Below are positions 36,708 to 45,212 of a stretch of DNA of 64,000 nt, piece after piece (the stretch's first letter is position 1; each line of letters begins with the position of its first letter). The notes under the pieces are model-generated. The model did not search any database and had not been told where the DNA came from. It worked only from the letters and a program-made list of their open reading frames with translations. The translations under genes were made by a program, and so were the position numbers. Origin of the DNA: Alteriqipengyuania halimionae (lineage in GTDB: Bacteria > Pseudomonadota > Alphaproteobacteria > Sphingomonadales > Sphingomonadaceae). Location of the stretch: NCBI RefSeq assembly GCF_009827575.1, contig NZ_WTYR01000001.1, positions 868,001-932,000 on the forward strand, given 5' to 3'.

Positions 36708-37952
36708 GTGTCGCAAAAATCCATCATCGATCGCCTCGCCATCCTCGCCGATGCCGCGAAATACGATGCCTCCTGCGCGTCGTCGGGCACCGCCAAGAAG
36801 AACAGTCTGGGCGGCAAGGGTATCGGCTCGACCGAGGGGATGGGGATTTGTCATGCCTATGCGCCGGACGGGCGCTGCATCTCGCTGCTGAAGCTGCTGC
36901 TGACCAATCACTGCATTTTCGATTGCCACTACTGCATCAATCGCAAGAGCTCGAATGTCGAGCGCGCGCGCTTTACGCCGCAGGAAATCGTCGACCTCAC
37001 CCTCAGCTTCTATCGCCGCAATTATATCGAAGGTTTGTTCCTCTCCTCGGGCATCATCAAAAGCTCGAACCACACGATGGAACAATTGGTCGAAACCGCG
37101 CGGATCCTGCGCGAGGAGCATGACTTTCGCGGCTACATCCATCTGAAGACCATTCCGGAGGCCGATCCCGAGCTCGTGCATCAGGCGGGGCTCTATGCCG
37201 ATCGCGTGTCGATCAATGTCGAACTGCCGACCGATAGCGGCCTGGTGAAACTCGCGCCCGACAAGAACGCGCAACAGATCGAAGGCGCGATGGGGGGTAT
37301 GAAGATGGCGATCCGTCAGGCGAAGGACGAGAAGAAACGCTTCCGTCACGCGCCGCGCTTCGCGCCCGCTGGACAGTCGACCCAGATGATCGTGGGTGCA
37401 GACGCCGCGACCGATGCCGATATCGTCGGCAAGGCGAGCAGGCTCTACGACAATTTCCGTCTGCGCCGGGTCTATTACAGCGCTTTTTCGCCGATCCCCG
37501 ATGCGAGCGCGGTCCTGCCTCTAAAGCGCCCGCCGCTCATCCGCGAGCACCGGCTCTACCAGTCCGACTGGCTGATGCGGTTTTACGGCTACCAGCCAAG
37601 CGAGGTGATGCAGGCGACCGAGGCCGATGGCAATCTGCCGCTCGATATCGACCCTAAGCTCGCTTGGGCGCTCAAGTTTCGCGAGCGCTTTCCGGTCGAC
37701 GTGAATCGCGCGAGCCGCGAGGATTTGCTGCGAGTGCCGGGGCTGGGGGTGAAGGCGGTGAACCAGATCGTGGCTTCGCGCCGCCACCGCACCTTGCGGC
37801 TCGACGATGTGGCGCGTCTGACGGTGTCGATCACCAAAGTCCGTCCCTTCATCTGCGCGCTCGACTGGCGTCCGGTCATGCTGACAGACCGCGCCGATTT
37901 GCGCGCGCTCCTCGCGCCCAAGCGTGAGCAGCTGGAATTGTTCTCGGCGTGA
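36708..37952 (+). CDS. Putative DNA-modification/repair radical SAM protein (TIGR03916-like)
   Basis: 414-aa radical SAM enzyme. The iron-sulfur motif CxxxCxxC is Cys69, Cys73 and Cys76 in CIFDCHYC, preceded by LLKLLLTNH. A C-terminal helix-hairpin-helix (REDLLRVPGLGVKAVNQIV) suggests DNA binding. The GTG at 36708 gives MSQKSIIDRLAILADAAKYD, which fits the family start; no Shine-Dalgarno exists because the LexA box is there. Its stop overlaps the UdgX-fusion start (GTGA), so they form a two-gene operon, a pairing known for these families. Substrate lesion unknown. Confidence 0.9.
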   Translation: MSQKSIIDRLAILADAAKYDASCASSGTAKKNSLGGKGIGSTEGMGICHAYAPDGRCISLLKLLLTNHCIFDCHYCINRKSSNVERARFTPQEIVDLTLSFYRRNYIEGLFLSSGIIKSSNHTMEQLVETARILREEHDFRGYIHLKTIPEADPELVHQAGLYADRVSINVELPTDSGLVKLAPDKNAQQIEGAMGGMKMAIRQAKDEKKRFRHAPRFAPAGQSTQMIVGADAATDADIVGKASRLYDNFRLRRVYYSAFSPIPDASAVLPLKRPPLIREHRLYQSDWLMRFYGYQPSEVMQATEADGNLPLDIDPKLAWALKFRERFPVDVNRASREDLLRVPGLGVKAVNQIVASRRHRTLRLDDVARLTVSITKVRPFICALDWRPVMLTDRADLRALLAPKREQLELFSA

Positions 37953-39397
37953 ACGCTCTCCAGCCAGTCGAACACCATACGCACTACGCGATCCATTTGC
38001 TCGAACCGGACGATTTCGATGCCTGGCGAGAGCGGGCGCGCGCGCTGGTGCAATGCGATGTGCCTCCCGATCGGGTGACCTGGATCGAACCGGGCGGGAG
38101 CGGCGATCTGTTCGCTGATGGCGAACGACAGCTCCCGGTTCGGTCCGATGGCGCAGCGCCGGTGCGCGCGAGCAAGCGCTTCGTCCGGCTCGCAAAGAAC
38201 GCGATCCTCCATTCGGACCCCGACCGTTTTGCGCTGCTCTATCGCCTCCTATGGCGCTTGCAGGGCAATCCGCAGGTGATGGAGGACAAGGCCGATCCCG
38301 ATGTCCGGCGGATCGAAGAACTTGATAAGAATGTGCGGCGCGACAGTCATAAGATGCACGCCTTCGTCCGCTTCCGATTGGTCGAGACCGAAGAGGACGG
38401 CCCCGAACATTATGTCGCTTGGTTCGAACCCGAGCATCATATCCTGCGCGCCAATGCCGGCTTCTTCGTCCGCCGCTTCGCCAATATGCGCTGGTCGATC
38501 CTCACCCCGCAGGAATCGCTGCACTGGGATGGCGAAGCGCTGGTGGAGGGACCACCCGCGCAGCGCAGCGACGCGCCAAGCGGCGACCCGACCGAAGATC
38601 TTTGGCGCAAATATTACGCCTCGATCTTCAACCCTGCTCGGCTGAAGGTCGGCGCGATGATGCGCGAGATGCCGCGGAAATACTGGAAGAACATGCCTGA
38701 AGCCTCGCTCATTCCCGAGCTGGTCGCCGGTGCGCAGGGGCGCGAATCGCAGATGGTTGCCGCTGGATCGCTGGAATTCGATGCGCGCCCCGAGACGCTC
38801 GGCGCGATCGAGACGGCGCTTCATGCCTGTCGCAAGTGTCCGATCGGAGAGCTGGAGAATTCGTCGGTCATGGGCGAGGGGCCGCGTGGTGCCCAAAAGT
38901 TCTCCGGGCTGATGATCGTCGGCGAACAACCGGGCGATCAGGAGGACCTTGCGGGGCGGCCGTTCGTGGGACCGGCCGGGCAATTGCTCGACCTGCATCT
39001 GGAACGCGTCGGGATCGACCGCAGCTCGGCCTATGTCACCAATGCGGTAAAGCACTTCAAATACGTCCAGCGCGGGAAGCGGCGCATCCACCAGTCGCCC
39101 GCAGCGAAAGAGATCGATACCTGTCGCTGGTGGTTGGAGGCCGAACGTTCGATAGTGCAGCCCAAGCTGATCCTGACCATGGGTGCGAGCGCGGCGCGCG
39201 CGATGTTAGGCAAGACGGTGAGCATCACAAAGGCGCGCGGTGCGCCGATCATGCTTTCCGATGGAAGCGAGTTGTGGGTCACTGCGCATCCGTCCTACCT
39301 CCTGCGTCTAGATGGCGCAGCGCGCGAGGAACAGGCGAGAATGTTCGACGCCGATCTCGCTGCGGTAAAGGCGCGGCTTGCGGAACTGGCGAATTGA
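37949..39397 (+). CDS. udgX: DUF4130-UdgX fusion: uracil-DNA crosslinking glycosylase
   Basis: 482-aa two-domain protein. Residues 1 to about 245 match the DUF4130/TIGR03915-type domain that partners the radical SAM protein (HTHYAIHLLEPDDFDAWRER, LAKNAILHSDPDRFALLYRL). The rest is a family-4-like uracil-DNA glycosylase with four Cys for an iron-sulfur cluster (HACRKCPIG among them), the GEQPGDQEDLAGRPFVGPAG motif and the UdgX-specific KRRIH insertion at residues 377-381. In UdgX that His (His381 here) forms a covalent bond to the deoxyribose after uracil removal. The LexA box upstream suggests SOS induction. Confidence 0.93.
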   Translation: MNALQPVEHHTHYAIHLLEPDDFDAWRERARALVQCDVPPDRVTWIEPGGSGDLFADGERQLPVRSDGAAPVRASKRFVRLAKNAILHSDPDRFALLYRLLWRLQGNPQVMEDKADPDVRRIEELDKNVRRDSHKMHAFVRFRLVETEEDGPEHYVAWFEPEHHILRANAGFFVRRFANMRWSILTPQESLHWDGEALVEGPPAQRSDAPSGDPTEDLWRKYYASIFNPARLKVGAMMREMPRKYWKNMPEASLIPELVAGAQGRESQMVAAGSLEFDARPETLGAIETALHACRKCPIGELENSSVMGEGPRGAQKFSGLMIVGEQPGDQEDLAGRPFVGPAGQLLDLHLERVGIDRSSAYVTNAVKHFKYVQRGKRRIHQSPAAKEIDTCRWWLEAERSIVQPKLILTMGASAARAMLGKTVSITKARGAPIMLSDGSELWVTAHPSYLLRLDGAAREEQARMFDADLAAVKARLAELAN

Positions 39398-39496
39398 CGC
39401 AGCGTTCGATTCGCACCCCACATTCACCGCAAAGGCGTTTTCCCGATCGCATTCCTCGGCCTGAACCTTCCTTCCGACCGAACCCCGAGCGGGCGA

Positions 39497-40213
39497 TTGT
39501 CCCGCTATGATGGCTGGGCGCTGGCGCTGCTGCTGGTCCTGACCGTCGGGGTATTCGCTTGGACATGGCTGGCCGCGCATCCGCAGCATGATCCGTGGGC
39601 CCCGCTCGATCTCAACGATCCGGTGGGCTGGGCGACCGAGCGCAAGCTCGTAGCGCTGCGCGACGATCCCGCACTTTGTCGCGCGGTGCTCGAACGCAGC
39701 GCCATCGATTTCCGTGTGCTCGATCCCGTGGGGGCAGCGGAGTGCCGCCGCGCCGACCGTACGGTTCTCTCACCCATGCCCGCTCGCGGCCTGGCATTCC
39801 GACCCGCAACCCCTGCCGCAACCTGCGCGGTGGGCGCCGCCATGGTGGTCTGGATGGACAAGGTCGTGCAACCGGCGGCCGAAGAATTGCTCGGGTCGCC
39901 CGTTGTCGCGATCGATCACCTCGGGACCGCCAATTGCCGACGAATCGGCGGTGGCGACAGCGGACGGTGGAGTGAGCATGCAACCGGCAATGCGATCGAC
40001 ATCGCCGCGTTCCGCCTCGAAGACGGACGCACGGTGAGTGTGCTGCGCGACTGGCCGGGAGAGGGGCAGGAAGCGGCATTCCTGCGGGCGGTGCGCGATG
40101 GCGCATGCGACGTCTTCTCGACCACGCTGTCGCCCGATTACAACCGCGCGCATGCCGACCACTTCCATCTCGATCAGGCCGGTGGCCGGATGGGATGGAG
40201 CGCTTGCCGCTGA
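39497..40213 (+). CDS. Extensin-like C-terminal domain protein (M15/VanY-like)
   Basis: 238-aa predicted envelope protein with an N-terminal membrane anchor (WALALLLVLTVGVFAWTWLA). The C-terminal domain matches the bacterial Extensin-like_C family, with putative metal-binding segments SEHATGNAIDIAAFR and ADHFHLDQ and several Cys (ALCRAVL, AAECRRA, NCRRIGG, DGACDVF). The start is weak: TTG at 39497 has no good ribosome site, and no ATG lies upstream in frame. Function likely in peptidoglycan peptide cleavage, by analogy only. Confidence 0.8.
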   Translation: MSRYDGWALALLLVLTVGVFAWTWLAAHPQHDPWAPLDLNDPVGWATERKLVALRDDPALCRAVLERSAIDFRVLDPVGAAECRRADRTVLSPMPARGLAFRPATPAATCAVGAAMVVWMDKVVQPAAEELLGSPVVAIDHLGTANCRRIGGGDSGRWSEHATGNAIDIAAFRLEDGRTVSVLRDWPGEGQEAAFLRAVRDGACDVFSTTLSPDYNRAHADHFHLDQAGGRMGWSACR

Positions 40214-40234
40214 ATGTCTGGAAAAACCACCGCA

Positions 40235-40309
40235 TGGTGACCCCTACGGGAATCGAACCCGTGTTTCAGCCGTGAAAGGGCCGCGTCCTAACCGCTAGAC
40301 GAAGGGGCC
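40235..40309 (-). tRNA. tRNA-Glu (anticodon TTC)
   Basis: Minus strand. Acceptor GGCCCCT (40309-40303) pairs with AGGGGTC (40245-40239), with one G-U pair; discriminator A and encoded CCA (40237-40235). Anticodon loop CTTTCAC with TTC; T-loop GGTTCGATTCC. Confidence 0.97.
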
Positions 40310-40360
40310 TCCGTGCGGTGAGGCGCGCCATTACGAAGCCGAGCGGTAGGGGTCAAGCCT

Positions 40361-42133
40361 TTAATCGGCCCAAACTGCATCATCCACAATCAACTCCGCC
40401 TCGCGCCGCCCTGACCAATCATCCACCTTGGGCCTTCCGGCGAGCCAGAATCGCCGTGAACCGCGGTTTTGCAGTAGAGCCTGACCCATCTCCGATTCAG
40501 CGGCACGAAAGGCGATCGCCTTGAAACGCGCACCGTCTTCGCCGCGCACGATCATCCGAACGTGATTCGTGCCGACCACATCGCATTTGATCGCGTGGAC
40601 CGGGCCCACCGCCACGCGCGGCCCCGGCCAGCCCATGCCATAGGGCCCTGCTTCTTCCATCGCATCGACCAGATCGGGCGTCAGTCCCCCAGGGGCCAAC
40701 ATAAGGTCGAGCTTGAATTCCTGATTCTCCTGCGCCGCCGCAACGTCCTTTGCGAGGCGATCGTCGAGGAATTCCGCGAGCGCATCGATCTTGTCGTGGT
40801 CGACCGTGAGTCCGGCTGCCATCGCATGGCCTCCGCCCGCCAGCAGCAGACCCGCCTCGCGCGCCGCGATGATCGCCGCGCCCAAATCTACTCCTGCGAT
40901 CGAGCGGCCCGAGCCCTTGCTCGGTTCTGCGTTGGCGCCGCGTGCGATCACGAGCGCGGGACGTCCTGTCTTTTCCTTGATCCGCCCGGCGACGATGCCG
41001 ATCACGCCCTGGTGCCAGCCCGCGCCATGGAGCAATTGCACCGCGCGATTCCCCTGGCCTGCGAGCTGGGCCTCGGCCTCTTCCTGCACTTCGCTTTCGA
41101 TCTGTCGGCGATCGTCGTTCAATTCGGACAGGCGGCGCGCGATGTCGGCGGCTTCGGCGGTATCCTCTGTTGTCAGCAGCCGTACGCCGAGCGTCGCTTC
41201 GCCCACACGGCCACCAGCATTGATTCGCGGGCCGAGCGCGAAGCCGAGATCGCTGCACACAGGCGCGCGCTGGAGCCGGCTTGCATCGAGCAGTGCCGCG
41301 AGCCCGGTGTTCTCGCGCCGCCGCATGACCTTGAGCCCTTGCGCAACAAAGGCCCGGTTGAGCCCGCGCAGCGCCGCCACATCCGCCACCGTGCCTAGCG
41401 CGACGATATCGAGCAGGCTCAGCAGGTCGGGCTCTTCACGCTCGTCGAAGTAGCCTTGCTTGCGCAATGTGCGCACCGTCGCCACGGCGAGCAAGAAGGC
41501 GACTCCGACTGCAGCGAGATGTCCATGCGCAGCGGCATCTTCGCGTTCGTCGAGCCGGTTGGGATTGACCATCGCCACCGCCTTGGGAAGCTCGGGCGAG
41601 CATTTGTGGTGATCGACCACGATCACGTCGATCCCCGCGTCATGCGCGGCGCCGAGAGCCTCATGTGCCATCGCACCGCAATCGACCGTGACGATCAGGC
41701 TCGATCCTTCCTCGGCAATCTTGAGCAGCGCGTCACCGGAGGGGCCGTACCCTTCGAGCAGTCGATCGGGGATATAGTGGCCTGCATTGTGCCCCAGCAT
41801 GCGCAGCAGGCGGATCAGCAGCGCCGCGCTGGTGGCCCCGTCGACATCGTAATCGCCGTATATCGTCACCGCCTCGCGCGAGAGGATCGCCTGCGCGAGC
41901 CGTTCGGCGGCGGTCTCCATATCCTGGAAGATGGCAGGATCGGGCAGGAACCCACGCAGGCTCGGCGTGCGCTCACGGGCGAGGTCGGACGGGGCCACTC
42001 CGCGCGCGAGCAGCAATTGCGTCACCAGGTCGCTGCCGCTGACGATCTCGTTGACGGCACCGCCGCGCCAGCTCCAGCGCCGCCCGGTGAGTGAACGTCC
42101 GAGATCGGTGAGCGATGGGGATGTCGTAGGCAT
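40361..42133 (-). CDS. recJ: Single-stranded-DNA-specific exonuclease RecJ
   Basis: 590-aa 5'-3' exonuclease of DNA repair. DHH-family motifs in order: YGDYDVDGATSAALL (Mn2+ site), VTVDCGAMAHEAL, VVDHHKCSPELP (DHH), NPNRLDEREDAA, DIVALGTVADVAAL, and DHHA1-region LLAGGGHAMAAGLTV. Length and order are typical. It has no obvious operon partner here. Confidence 0.95.
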   Translation of the reverse strand: MPTTSPSLTDLGRSLTGRRWSWRGGAVNEIVSGSDLVTQLLLARGVAPSDLARERTPSLRGFLPDPAIFQDMETAAERLAQAILSREAVTIYGDYDVDGATSAALLIRLLRMLGHNAGHYIPDRLLEGYGPSGDALLKIAEEGSSLIVTVDCGAMAHEALGAAHDAGIDVIVVDHHKCSPELPKAVAMVNPNRLDEREDAAAHGHLAAVGVAFLLAVATVRTLRKQGYFDEREEPDLLSLLDIVALGTVADVAALRGLNRAFVAQGLKVMRRRENTGLAALLDASRLQRAPVCSDLGFALGPRINAGGRVGEATLGVRLLTTEDTAEAADIARRLSELNDDRRQIESEVQEEAEAQLAGQGNRAVQLLHGAGWHQGVIGIVAGRIKEKTGRPALVIARGANAEPSKGSGRSIAGVDLGAAIIAAREAGLLLAGGGHAMAAGLTVDHDKIDALAEFLDDRLAKDVAAAQENQEFKLDLMLAPGGLTPDLVDAMEEAGPYGMGWPGPRVAVGPVHAIKCDVVGTNHVRMIVRGEDGARFKAIAFRAAESEMGQALLQNRGSRRFWLAGRPKVDDWSGRREAELIVDDAVWAD

Positions 42134-42210
42134 GCGTCGAGGCTATCCGAGTGGCCCGGTGCGGGGAAGGGGGTTGGCGGCAATGTCCCCTGTGCTCTAG
42201 GTCTGCACCC

Positions 42211-42684
42211 ATGCTTGCAATCCTCTGGCATTCACGCACCGGAACCGCCGAAGCGCTCGCTTGTGCAGCGCAGGAGGGCGCCAGCGAAAGGGCGCGGATG
42301 CTCGCGGCAACGGAGGCGTCCCCCGACGATCTGCTCGATGCGGACGGCTATTTGTTCGTCTGTCCGGAAAATCTCGCCAGCATGAGCGGGGCGATGAAGG
42401 AGATGTTCGACACCTGCTATTACCCGCTGCTCGGTAAGATCGAGGGCCGCCCATTCGCGACCATCATCGCCGCCGGATCGGACGGCGAAGGTGCGCAGGC
42501 GCAGATCGACCGGATAGCGAAGGGCTGGCGACTTAAACGGGCTGCGCCGCACATGATCGTCATCATGGATGCACAAACGCCCGAGGCGATCCTGGCGCAG
42601 AAAACCGTGCCGGACGATCGGCTCAGCGAAGCCCGCGAATTGGGGGAGGCTTTCGCAGAAGGACTGGAGCTGGGTATTTTCTAG
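42211..42684 (+). CDS. Flavodoxin-fold/NADPH-dependent oxidoreductase-like protein
   Basis: 157-aa alpha/beta protein. The N-terminal phosphate-binding loop HSRTGTAEALACAA, the central VCPENLASMSGAMKEMFDTCYY and ATIIAAGSDGEG are typical of flavodoxin-fold FMN reductases. The donor and acceptor are not identified. Short and probably soluble. Confidence 0.8.
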   Translation: MLAILWHSRTGTAEALACAAQEGASERARMLAATEASPDDLLDADGYLFVCPENLASMSGAMKEMFDTCYYPLLGKIEGRPFATIIAAGSDGEGAQAQIDRIAKGWRLKRAAPHMIVIMDAQTPEAILAQKTVPDDRLSEARELGEAFAEGLELGIF

Positions 42685-42775
42685 GGACTAATCCGAAACG
42701 GATACGTCTCGGATTGTAGTACTCGACGAGCGAGATAGTCCGCGCCATGACATGGGTCAGCGGGGAGGGGTACGG

Positions 42776-43534
42776 GTGAGCGATCGCAACGGAGCGAGGG
42801 CATCAGGCTTGGCGGTATTGTACCTCCGCCGCGACGCGCCCTCGTTGACCGAGATCGAAACGGCCATCGCCGACGGGCCCGTCGGTGGGACCGAGATGAT
42901 CGTCTCGACGCAGCCGATTACCTCTTTCGGAAACACGGCTGAGGCGCTCGAATGCGTGGTTTCCGGGCTCTCGTTCGACCTCGTTCCGATCGCACATAAC
43001 GATCCTGCATGCGAGATCGAGCATGGATTCGGTGTCGATGTCGCGACCCTGCCGTTTCGCAGCGGCCTTACTATCGAGCCAAGCCCACATATCGGATCGG
43101 CTGCACGAACCTTGCCGATCATCCGTGCCGGCGCCGCGATCGCCGCCCGGCTATCCCGTTTAGGAAACCCGGCGGCGGTCGTCTGGCGACCGCTCGCCAG
43201 CGCGATGGACCCCGGCTATTTCCGCGACACGATTGCGGCATGGCTCGATGGTGGCGCCTTTCCGGCTCTGGGCCTCACTGCGTTTGGCAAGGCCCCCGAT
43301 GGCGGACTGCACAGCAGCGGCCTCGCTTTCTTCACCGGACAGGAAGTGCGTATCGCGCCGGACCTTGCAGCGCGCGGGCCCGAAGCACTCAAGATCGGCG
43401 CGCGAGTGATCGATCGACTGGTCGAGGCGGACCCGTTCGATGGTGAATCGGTGCTCGCGCTTGAAACAGGTGAACGCGTCCGGCTGAGCGTTTCGCAAAA
43501 TCGTCGCTTCGTGATTGTTTCGGCGGAAGCGTGA
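42776..43534 (+). CDS. Protein of unknown function (possibly DUF4261-like)
   Basis: 252 aa with the GTG at 42776, 5 nt after GGGGAGGGG; an ATG at 42752 is also in frame. No signal peptide. A central segment (GFGVDVATLPFRSGLTIEPS) and a C-terminal LGLTAFGKAPDGGLHSSGLA pattern recall DUF4261 proteins, but this is weak. It is followed after 3-18 bp by the AHH nuclease gene, so the two are probably co-transcribed. Confidence 0.6.
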   Translation: MSDRNGARASGLAVLYLRRDAPSLTEIETAIADGPVGGTEMIVSTQPITSFGNTAEALECVVSGLSFDLVPIAHNDPACEIEHGFGVDVATLPFRSGLTIEPSPHIGSAARTLPIIRAGAAIAARLSRLGNPAAVVWRPLASAMDPGYFRDTIAAWLDGGAFPALGLTAFGKAPDGGLHSSGLAFFTGQEVRIAPDLAARGPEALKIGARVIDRLVEADPFDGESVLALETGERVRLSVSQNRRFVIVSAEA

Positions 43535-43552
43535 CGCGTGGGGCGCTCGACC

Positions 43553-44056
43553 ATGGATCGGCCACGCTTATCGTTTCGCCAGGTCAACCGGCGCGGGACG
43601 CCGGGCCACGACCCGGGACTGCAAAAGCACCACCTGCTTCCGGTCGGCCTGTTGCGCAGACCGTCGCTCAAGCGATTCTTCGATCATTTGGACTGCCAAG
43701 CTGACGGGTTGGACGATTTTCGCGCCAACGGCCTTCTGCTTCCGTGTCGCGAGCGAACCGTGCTGCGGCTTGGCCTGCCGCTCCATCGAGGGCCGCATCC
43801 GCGCTATTCGGAACTGGTCTGGCAGCGCGTAGGGCAGATCGAGCGCGAGTTCTCGCAGCTCGCCGAACGTCGCTCGCATCCCCCGCGCGAACATGCGGTG
43901 ATGCGGCTTGGCTTGCTGCAACGCGCGCTGCGCCGTCGTTTGCTTTCGCAGAAGCGACCGCTCGCGCTCCACGCGCGAGACCCGCTGGGCCAGGCGCGCG
44001 ATTTCTCCAAGATCGACCGGATGGCCGAAACCTGGTGGGCGGCTACCGAAGTCTAG
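43553..44056 (+). CDS. AHH-type HNH nuclease
   Basis: 167-aa small basic protein with the A-HH nuclease arrangement: KHHLLPVGLLRRPSLKRFF (paired His), LDDFRANGLLLPC, then LHRGPHPRYSEL (third His). Those motifs make up the metal-dependent HNH core. An upstream GTG at 43538 is an alternative start. No secretion signal, toxin-delivery domain or PAAR/Rhs sequence was seen, so it is not an obvious polymorphic toxin. The upstream unknown gene could be functionally linked. Confidence 0.8.
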   Translation: MDRPRLSFRQVNRRGTPGHDPGLQKHHLLPVGLLRRPSLKRFFDHLDCQADGLDDFRANGLLLPCRERTVLRLGLPLHRGPHPRYSELVWQRVGQIEREFSQLAERRSHPPREHAVMRLGLLQRALRRRLLSQKRPLALHARDPLGQARDFSKIDRMAETWWAATEV

Positions 44057-44074
44057 CGAGCGCTTGCAATCCGC

Positions 44075-45055
44075 TTAGCCCGCGAAAGGCGCGCTCGCTT
44101 CGATCAGGCGCTCGCGGGCTGCGCGATATTCGGCTTCGAGCCGGTCGACCCGGTCGGCGACGATTTCGACCTTCTTCACCGCGCCGACGCCTTGACCCGA
44201 ACCCCAGATATCCTTCCATGCCTTCGCCTTGGAATTGCCGCCCGAGCCGAAATTCATCTTGCTCGGGTCGCTTTCGGGCAGAGCGTCGGGATCGAGCCCG
44301 GCCTGCTCGATCGAGCCTTTGAGGTAATTGCCGTGCACGCCGGTGAAGAGGTTGGTGTAGACGATGTCGTCCGCGCCGCTCTTTACGATCTCGTCCTTGT
44401 ATCCCTGTTCGGCATTGGCTTCGACGGTCGCGATCCAGGGCGAGCCGATATAGGCGAAGTCGGCGCCGAGCGTCTGCGCGCCCAGCACTGCCGCGCCATT
44501 GGCGATCGAGCCCGACAGTGCGATCGGGCCGTCGAACCATTCGCGGATCTCCTGCATCAGCGCGAATGGCGAAACGGTGCCCGCATGGCCTCCCGCACCG
44601 GCGGCGACCGGGATCAACCCGTCGGCACCCTTTTCGATCGCCTTGTGGGCGAAGCGATTGTTGATCACGTCATGCATCGTGATCCCGCCCCAGTTGTGGA
44701 CCGCTTGGTTCAGTTCCTCGCGCGCGCCGAGCGAGGTGATGATCATCGGCACCTGCCACTTCTCGCACACCTGCATGTCTTCCTCGAGCCGGCCATTGGT
44801 GCGGTGGACGATCTGGTTGACGGCGAACGGTGCAGCCGGATGATCGGGATTGTCGCGATTATGCGCGGCCAGCTCCTCGGTGATCTGGTGCATCCATTCG
44901 TCGAGCACGCTCGAGGGGCGCGCATTGAGCGCCGGGAAGCTACCGACGATCCCCGCCTTGCACTGGGCGATAACCAGCTCCGGACCGGAAACGATGAACA
45001 TCGGCGAAGCGATGATCGGCAGGCGCAAGCGGTCGAACGGGGCAGGAATGGGCAT
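44075..45055 (-). CDS. Nitronate monooxygenase family protein
   Basis: 326-aa FMN TIM-barrel protein of the nitronate monooxygenase/2-nitropropane dioxygenase group. Seen: PIIASPMFIVSGPELVIAQ at the N-terminus, TSLGAREELN, VAAGAGGHAGTVSPFALMQ (FMN and substrate loop with His) and ALSGSIANGAAVLGAQTLGADFAYIGS (written in parts: SGSIANGAAVLGAQTLGAD). Physiological substrate unknown. Convergent with the nuclease gene. Confidence 0.9.
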   Translation of the reverse strand: MPIPAPFDRLRLPIIASPMFIVSGPELVIAQCKAGIVGSFPALNARPSSVLDEWMHQITEELAAHNRDNPDHPAAPFAVNQIVHRTNGRLEEDMQVCEKWQVPMIITSLGAREELNQAVHNWGGITMHDVINNRFAHKAIEKGADGLIPVAAGAGGHAGTVSPFALMQEIREWFDGPIALSGSIANGAAVLGAQTLGADFAYIGSPWIATVEANAEQGYKDEIVKSGADDIVYTNLFTGVHGNYLKGSIEQAGLDPDALPESDPSKMNFGSGGNSKAKAWKDIWGSGQGVGAVKKVEIVADRVDRLEAEYRAARERLIEASAPFAG

Positions 45056-45212
45056 GGGATGTCTCTCCGGAATTAATCGGTCGGTTAAGCAGGCGCATAG
45101 GCCAGCACGGGGCGCACTGTCGAGCCGCTTTGCACGGCCTCGGGCGCTGTCCCCCTAGCTAAAGCGCGCCGCCTCGCCTAAGCGCGCGTCGCAAGCCATT
45201 GGAGAATTTGCA

